DNA of 64,000 nt from an uncultured Christensenellaceae bacterium (GTDB taxonomy: Bacteria > Bacillota > Clostridia > Christensenellales > CAG-314): contig CAJUNH010000006.1 of the NCBI GenBank assembly GCA_910587795.1, positions 18,661-82,660 of the forward strand, read 5' to 3'. How positions within the stretch are numbered: position 1 is the stretch's first letter; every line of letters begins with the position of its first letter. Positions 59,832 to 64,000 of this stretch are shown here, one piece after another. The notes beneath the pieces were generated by a model. That model did not search any database. It was given only the letters and a program-made list of their open reading frames with translations, and had not been told where the DNA came from. Position numbers and translations under genes: made by a program.

Positions 59832-61268
59832 CTATTTCCATTCGGGAGGGGTTATGCGGTTTTTCTTAAACCATTCGGTATCTTTAAGCAAAATATCGTT
59901 ATTGCTGAAATACATAACCGCTTTTCCGTCCGCCCACGTAAACACAACGTTGCCGTTCATCGGCTTTACCGTTCCGTTACTGCTCCAACCTTTGTCGACA
60001 TAGTTATCTACCTGCGAGGTTACGTACACTTTGTCCGTATACGGGGCAACGCGGTCGATAAAGTCCTGCGTAGGAAATTGATTTTCGTCTATCGAAGTGT
60101 ACTCGCTTGTGCCGGCACACGTACATACGCACACATATTTAGGCTTAATTGCCGACATAAGCTTAGTTGTAGAGGATGTTTTGCTTCCGTGATGTCCCGC
60201 CTTGTATAATACGCATTGAGGCAGAGGTTTTACGTTTCGGTTAGAACCTCCGTTGTAGTAATCGACAAGTTTTTCTTCGCCCGACGCTTCCAAGTCGCCC
60301 GTAAACAGATAATGGTTTACCGTACCGTCGCCTGCTTTGTGGTTTATCATACAGCACACCGAATAATTGTTTTCGCCCGCATTAATATTGCCTTTACTGT
60401 TTAAATCGTAGTTAAAATAATAGTAATTGTACAGTATTTCCAACTCTACGTCGCCGGACAGTTGATATACGCGCTTTGCGCCGTCCTTTTCGTCAAAGCA
60501 TTGCGCCGCGGTATAATGCGCCGCTCCTTCATCTATTTCCATATCGCGGTATTTTAAATATTTTCCAAGTACCGTATTTGCGCCGATTGTTTCGCCGCCG
60601 TAAGTTTTCTCGCTCAAAGCAAAATCTATTATCGTATCTACTTTAAAATTATCGAATATTCCCTTAGAGCTCGCCGTCGAATAAAATCCCGCAACGTGAT
60701 CCTCGTGCGCGTGAGTTGCAATAACGTATTCCAGCTTGTTGTCCGTAACGTACTGGTTAATGTATTTCGTTATGGTTTTCGCCGAATCCTGACGGCTGCC
60801 TGCGTCTATGAGAATGTCTGTTTCGCCCGCTTTGATATATACGGAGTCGCCTACGTATTTATTGCCCAGTTCCAAAAAGTGAATAGACAAACCTTGCTGT
60901 TTGATTACCTCCGCATTGTACGTTTGGCTGTTGACCTCGTTACCGCCGAAATTATTTCCGCCGAAAACACCGTCAAACCAACCGTTAAAATACCCGTACA
61001 CCGCAACAGCGATTATTGCAATAATCAAAATTACCGTCAGCGCAGCAAAAAACTTGCGCTGCTTTTTATTTTGCGCACGCTTAGCGCTTGTCGCCGCAGC
61101 GGAAACAACCCCGGCTATTGCAGAGGAGTTGTCCTTAACGCTTTTGTCCGCATCGTATTTTTTTGCCGCCTTAACAACGCGGTTGACGTTGGTTTTAGTG
61201 CTGCTTTTAGATGCGGTTTTCTTGCTTTGCGATGAAGTTTTTTTACCGTCGTTCTTTTTTTCCGCCAT
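59832..61268 (-). CDS. Membrane-anchored metallo-beta-lactamase-fold protein (ComEC C-terminal-like)
   Basis: 478 residues from the ATG at 61268. A Ser/Lys-rich cytosolic N-terminus (about 1-72), one membrane helix (about 73-95) and an external MBL-fold domain: FLELGNKYVGDSVYIKAG, DILIDAGS, metal motif THAHEDHVAG, FTGDLEASGE and KAGHHGSKTS. This resembles the hydrolase part of ComEC without its channel. Paralogous to the next gene upstream, from which it is separated by 26 bp. Confidence 0.83.
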   Translation of the reverse strand: MAEKKNDGKKTSSQSKKTASKSSTKTNVNRVVKAAKKYDADKSVKDNSSAIAGVVSAAATSAKRAQNKKQRKFFAALTVILIIAIIAVAVYGYFNGWFDGVFGGNNFGGNEVNSQTYNAEVIKQQGLSIHFLELGNKYVGDSVYIKAGETDILIDAGSRQDSAKTITKYINQYVTDNKLEYVIATHAHEDHVAGFYSTASSKGIFDNFKVDTIIDFALSEKTYGGETIGANTVLGKYLKYRDMEIDEGAAHYTAAQCFDEKDGAKRVYQLSGDVELEILYNYYYFNYDLNSKGNINAGENNYSVCCMINHKAGDGTVNHYLFTGDLEASGEEKLVDYYNGGSNRNVKPLPQCVLYKAGHHGSKTSSTTKLMSAIKPKYVCVCTCAGTSEYTSIDENQFPTQDFIDRVAPYTDKVYVTSQVDNYVDKGWSSNGTVKPMNGNVVFTWADGKAVMYFSNNDILLKDTEWFKKNRITPPEWK

Positions 61269-61294
61269 ATGTATCACCGTAAAATTAATTGATT

Positions 61295-62971
61295 TTATTC
61301 GTCCTGCTTCCACGCATCGGGACAAATTCGATATTTCTTAAACCATTCCGTATCTTTTAATTTAAGATTGTTGTTAGAACACTCTAATCCGATTACTCCG
61401 TCCACACAGCTGAATACGATGTTTCCGTTAAAAGACGTAAATCCGTCGTTAACGTACTTATCCTTTGTTTCGTCGTATTTGATAGGACCGAGGGTCGTTA
61501 CGTAAACTTTATCCGTATACGGCGCAACGCGGTCTATCATTGCCTGAGCGGGAAACGTATTAGATAAATTCTGCGTGTATTCGATATTGCCCGCACAACA
61601 GCAAATACATACGTATTGCGGTCTTATTTTGCGCAGCAGCATTTCGCCCGTTGCCGTATAAGATCCGTGATGTCCGCCTTTAAACAGTACCATTTGCGGT
61701 AAATCGGGGTTGCATTCAACCAAGGACTGTTCGCCTTTTTGCTCCAAATCGCCTGCAAATAAATAGTGATTTTCGCCCTGCGTTATCATTACGCAAACCG
61801 AATAATCGTTAATGTCGCTAGCATAATCTTCATAAAAACGTTGGTAGAGTATTTCCATCTTTATGGATCCGTCCTCGGTCAAATCGTACACTTTCTGCGC
61901 GCCGTTTTCGTTGTTTACGCATTCTAATGCCGTGTAGTGGTTTGCACCCGCCTCCACTTCCGCGTCGCGCGCCTTGATATATTCGCCAAGCAAGCTGTCG
62001 TTTCCGCTTGCGGTAATCAAATTGGAATTGTATCGCGGAAAATCTATTATAGTTTCGCATTCGTATTCCTGAAAGATTCCGTTGCTTTTCGACAGTCCCA
62101 TAAAGCCCGAAATATGGTCCTGATGTTCGTGAGTGGCAATAACGTATTCCAACTTGCCGTCGGTGACGTATTGATTTAGATACTTTATTATAGTTTGCGC
62201 AGAGTTTTTGCGGCTTCCCGCGTCTATAAGGATATCGGTATCCCCCGCCTTTATGTATACGCAGTCGCCCGTACTGGCGTTGCCCAATTCCAAAAAGTGT
62301 ACGGACAAATTGCCGTCGGCAACGGGCGTAACGGACGGATCCACCACAACAATGTCCAACTCGCACTCTTTCGTTGCGCCCTTCTCCGTATACGATATTG
62401 TAATTTTCTGCGCGCCCGCAACCGTCGGGCTGAAATTGCCGACGCTGTAATTTGTAACTTGTTTGCTTGTGCCGTCGCTGTAATACGCCGTAACCACCAT
62501 AAAATCGCTGTTTAGCTGTCCGCCCAAAGTTATGTCTGCACCGTTGTATAATGCGCTTACAGACGTCAACGTAACGGTAGGTACAGGCGGCTCGGGGTTA
62601 GGTGTCGGCTCCGGGTCGGGGTCAGGCTCGACAGGAGGATTTACAACTTTAACGGCAAATTCGTCCCGAACGCTTATTTTGCCTTCCGTGTAAATTACTG
62701 TAACGGTTTTTGTTCCCGTCTCGGCAAAATCGTACAGCACGGCAAAATTGCCGACGGTTTTGCTCGTACCGTCGCTGTAATGCGCCGTAACCGAAATATC
62801 CGCCTTATCCGGATAACCGTCCACTGCGACGTCGCCGCCGTTATATACTACGGAGATTTTTTCCAAAACGATTCTCTCGCAAGCGCAGATTGCCGCAATG
62901 CAAAGGACAATAACAGCAACAAGACAGATTATACACAGACCTTTTAAATTACAATGTTTGAGTTTTTTCAT
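61295..62971 (-). CDS. Lipoprotein with two Ig-like domains and an MBL-fold hydrolase domain
   Basis: 558 residues. Lipobox AICAC region (Cys about 30). Two Big_3-like modules follow (about 33-110 and 135-215), each with YNGADI/GGDV, AHYSDGTSK and a strand ending in VTVIYTEG or ITISYTEKG, linked by a Pro/Glu/Asp-rich tether. The MBL domain starts about 225: FLELGNASTGDCVYIKAG, THEHQDHISG, FAGDLEQKGE, KGGHHGSYT. GAGGTG precedes the ATG. The MBL half is a close relative of the downstream neighbour. Confidence 0.83.
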   Translation of the reverse strand: MKKLKHCNLKGLCIICLVAVIVLCIAAICACERIVLEKISVVYNGGDVAVDGYPDKADISVTAHYSDGTSKTVGNFAVLYDFAETGTKTVTVIYTEGKISVRDEFAVKVVNPPVEPDPDPEPTPNPEPPVPTVTLTSVSALYNGADITLGGQLNSDFMVVTAYYSDGTSKQVTNYSVGNFSPTVAGAQKITISYTEKGATKECELDIVVVDPSVTPVADGNLSVHFLELGNASTGDCVYIKAGDTDILIDAGSRKNSAQTIIKYLNQYVTDGKLEYVIATHEHQDHISGFMGLSKSNGIFQEYECETIIDFPRYNSNLITASGNDSLLGEYIKARDAEVEAGANHYTALECVNNENGAQKVYDLTEDGSIKMEILYQRFYEDYASDINDYSVCVMITQGENHYLFAGDLEQKGEQSLVECNPDLPQMVLFKGGHHGSYTATGEMLLRKIRPQYVCICCCAGNIEYTQNLSNTFPAQAMIDRVAPYTDKVYVTTLGPIKYDETKDKYVNDGFTSFNGNIVFSCVDGVIGLECSNNNLKLKDTEWFKKYRICPDAWKQDE

Positions 62972-62987
62972 ATTTGCACCTCAACCG

Positions 62988-63800
62988 CTATTTTGCAAGT
63001 ATAAGCTGTTTTATATCGTCCATTACTTTGACTGCAGCCTTGTAACCTTCTTCTATACGCTCGTCTATACTGTCCAACGATGTATTTTTGTAAATTTTAA
63101 GTTCTGGCTCTATTACCAAATCGCTGTTTATCTGCCCCTTGTACATTGTGGATTTGGTGGTTATGTTCCATGTGGCAATCAGCGTATCCAAAAGTTTTGC
63201 GGACTTTGTACCCTGTCCGCGCGTGTGGTTAAGGTCCACCCCTATCACAATGTCCGCGCCCATACGTCGGCAAACGTCGGCGGGCATATTGTTTAGCAAA
63301 CCTCCGTCTACAAGCAGCATACCGTCCATCGCAACAGGCGTAAACAAAGCAGGCACCGCACAGCTTGCCGCAACCGCCTGCGAAACGTCGCCGCGGTTAA
63401 GTATCACCTCGCTGCCGCTTTTGATATCCACCGCTACGCAGGCAAAAGGAATTTTTAAATCGTCGAAAGTTTTGCCCTGCAAAAATCTTTCGGCAAGCCT
63501 TTGAATATTTGCGGAATTAGAGCCTACGGCAAATCGTCTGTTTACAAGTTCTTTGCGCGTGACGGTACGCGATTCGGCAATAACGTCGTCAAGATTTGCT
63601 TCGGCACAGTAAATTGCCCCAGCAAGACTGCCCGCGCTTGTACCCGTTACATAGTCGAAGCGGATACGGTGTTCGGCAAACGCTTTTAAAACTCCCAAAT
63701 GAGCAAACCCCCGCGTGCCTCCGCCCGACAAAGCCAAACCTAATTTATAGCGGGATTTAATATACCCGACGTCCGTTTGTTTTTTTCGTAAAAAAGCCAT
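62988..63800 (-). CDS. Patatin-like phospholipase (RssA/NTE-type)
   Basis: 270 residues. Oxyanion loop SGGGTRGFAHLGVL (about 26-40), nucleophile GTSAGSLAGA (Ser about 57) and catalytic DGGLLNNMP (Asp about 167) form the patatin Ser-Asp dyad. No signal peptide; cytosolic acyl hydrolase of unknown substrate. It heads the minus-strand gene string running into the aro cluster. No ribosome binding site precedes the ATG. Confidence 0.88.
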   Translation of the reverse strand: MAFLRKKQTDVGYIKSRYKLGLALSGGGTRGFAHLGVLKAFAEHRIRFDYVTGTSAGSLAGAIYCAEANLDDVIAESRTVTRKELVNRRFAVGSNSANIQRLAERFLQGKTFDDLKIPFACVAVDIKSGSEVILNRGDVSQAVAASCAVPALFTPVAMDGMLLVDGGLLNNMPADVCRRMGADIVIGVDLNHTRGQGTKSAKLLDTLIATWNITTKSTMYKGQINSDLVIEPELKIYKNTSLDSIDERIEEGYKAAVKVMDDIKQLILAK

Positions 63801-63806
63801 ATTTAA

Positions 63807-63835
63807 AGTATACTATATTATGCCGTTCAAGTCAA
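63807..63835 (-). promoter_or_regulatory. Promoter giving a leaderless patatin transcript
   Basis: Minus-strand TTGACT (63830-63835), 17-bp spacer, TATACT (63807-63812). Only six bases separate the -10 box from the ATG, so transcription should start at or within one or two bases of the start codon. Confidence 0.6.
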
Positions 63836-63935
63836 CAGTCGCAAATAATCTACCGTTACCGTTTTACACTGAAAATATATAAAATTTTAATATAATTATT
63901 TGATTAATCTTACGATGATACTGTAAAAAAAAAAA

Positions 63936-64000
63936 CGGAAGGTGCATTACCGTAGTTCCCATAGGGAATTTTAGGTAAGCCGCAGGTGAAAGAGAATTAG
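63936..64000. other. Structured non-coding element cut by the right edge
   Basis: TTACC (63947-63951) pairs with GGTAA (63974-63978) and TTCCC (63956-63960) with GGGAA (63964-63968), next to a run of eleven A (63925-63935). On the minus strand this would be a hairpin region followed by a T-run, like the 3' end of an RNA whose body lies beyond the window. On the plus strand the GGTGC...ATAGGGAA order faintly recalls the start of a cobalamin riboswitch, but the expected following motif is not seen. Confidence 0.3.

Overview
The window looks like a chromosomal segment of an endospore-forming, low-to-moderate GC clostridium (Bacillota). The evidence is a ClpC-type chaperone, an uninterrupted sigK, an ECF vitamin transporter module, an L13-leader upstream of rplM-rpsI, class A RNase P RNA, Bacillota-type promoters (TTGACA-N17-TATAAT) and strong GGAGG ribosome binding sites. 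Many lipoproteins and BspA/InlB-like surface proteins would suit a gut lineage. Family-level placement (for example Christensenellales relatives) is only a guess.

Layout. 1-8.3 kb: housekeeping genes (clpC cut by the left edge, a Ca2+-type P-ATPase, a PHP phosphatase, manA, a methyltransferase) and a small gene remnant. 8.4-21.0 kb: a 12.4-kb prophage integrated in the anticodon-loop region of a tRNA-Val(CAC) gene and bounded by a 173-bp direct repeat. It carries an HUH rolling-circle Rep, a Zot/pI-like ATPase, a tiny one-helix coat-like protein and two larger membrane-anchored proteins. It also has a short DNA C5-methylase-like protein, its own tRNA-Lys, a cI-like repressor with operator palindromes and a tyrosine integrase. 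I read it as an inovirus-like (filamentous phage) prophage. Its intergenic regions hold unusual sequence: two arrays of 13-bp phased TTGAC-type repeats, a small intergenic ncRNA candidate, a large hairpin locus beside rep and a hairpin enclosing the integrase start.

21-37 kb: paired short chromate-transporter subunits, a cluster of palindromic intergenic repeats (a second cluster lies at 37.3 kb), a radical SAM enzyme, sigK, a DUF362 ferredoxin protein, an isolated FakA-like domain and a MATE pump. Then come folA-thyA with a CDF transporter, glmM, trxB and a large Cys-repeat/beta-helix lipoprotein. 37.6-45 kb: rpsI-rplM, truA, the ecfA1-ecfA2-ecfT module and a tyrosine phosphatase coupled to a BspA-like surface protein. 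45-54.6 kb: rnpB, a DUF3267-like metalloprotease, a eukaryotic-type hexokinase coupled to an exonuclease, split TauE/SafE genes and two exported proteins on the plus strand.

54.7-63.8 kb: one long minus-strand gene string: patatin, two paralogous surface metallo-beta-lactamase-fold proteins, then aroC-aroB-aroA/aroE-aroQ-aroK. The genes overlap or lie close together. They encode six activities from 3-dehydroquinate synthesis to chorismate (DAHP synthase is absent), with EPSP synthase and shikimate dehydrogenase fused in one polypeptide.

All functions are read from motifs by eye; no database search was run. The prophage repeats, hairpins and promoters are directly visible in the sequence, while their functions are inferred.
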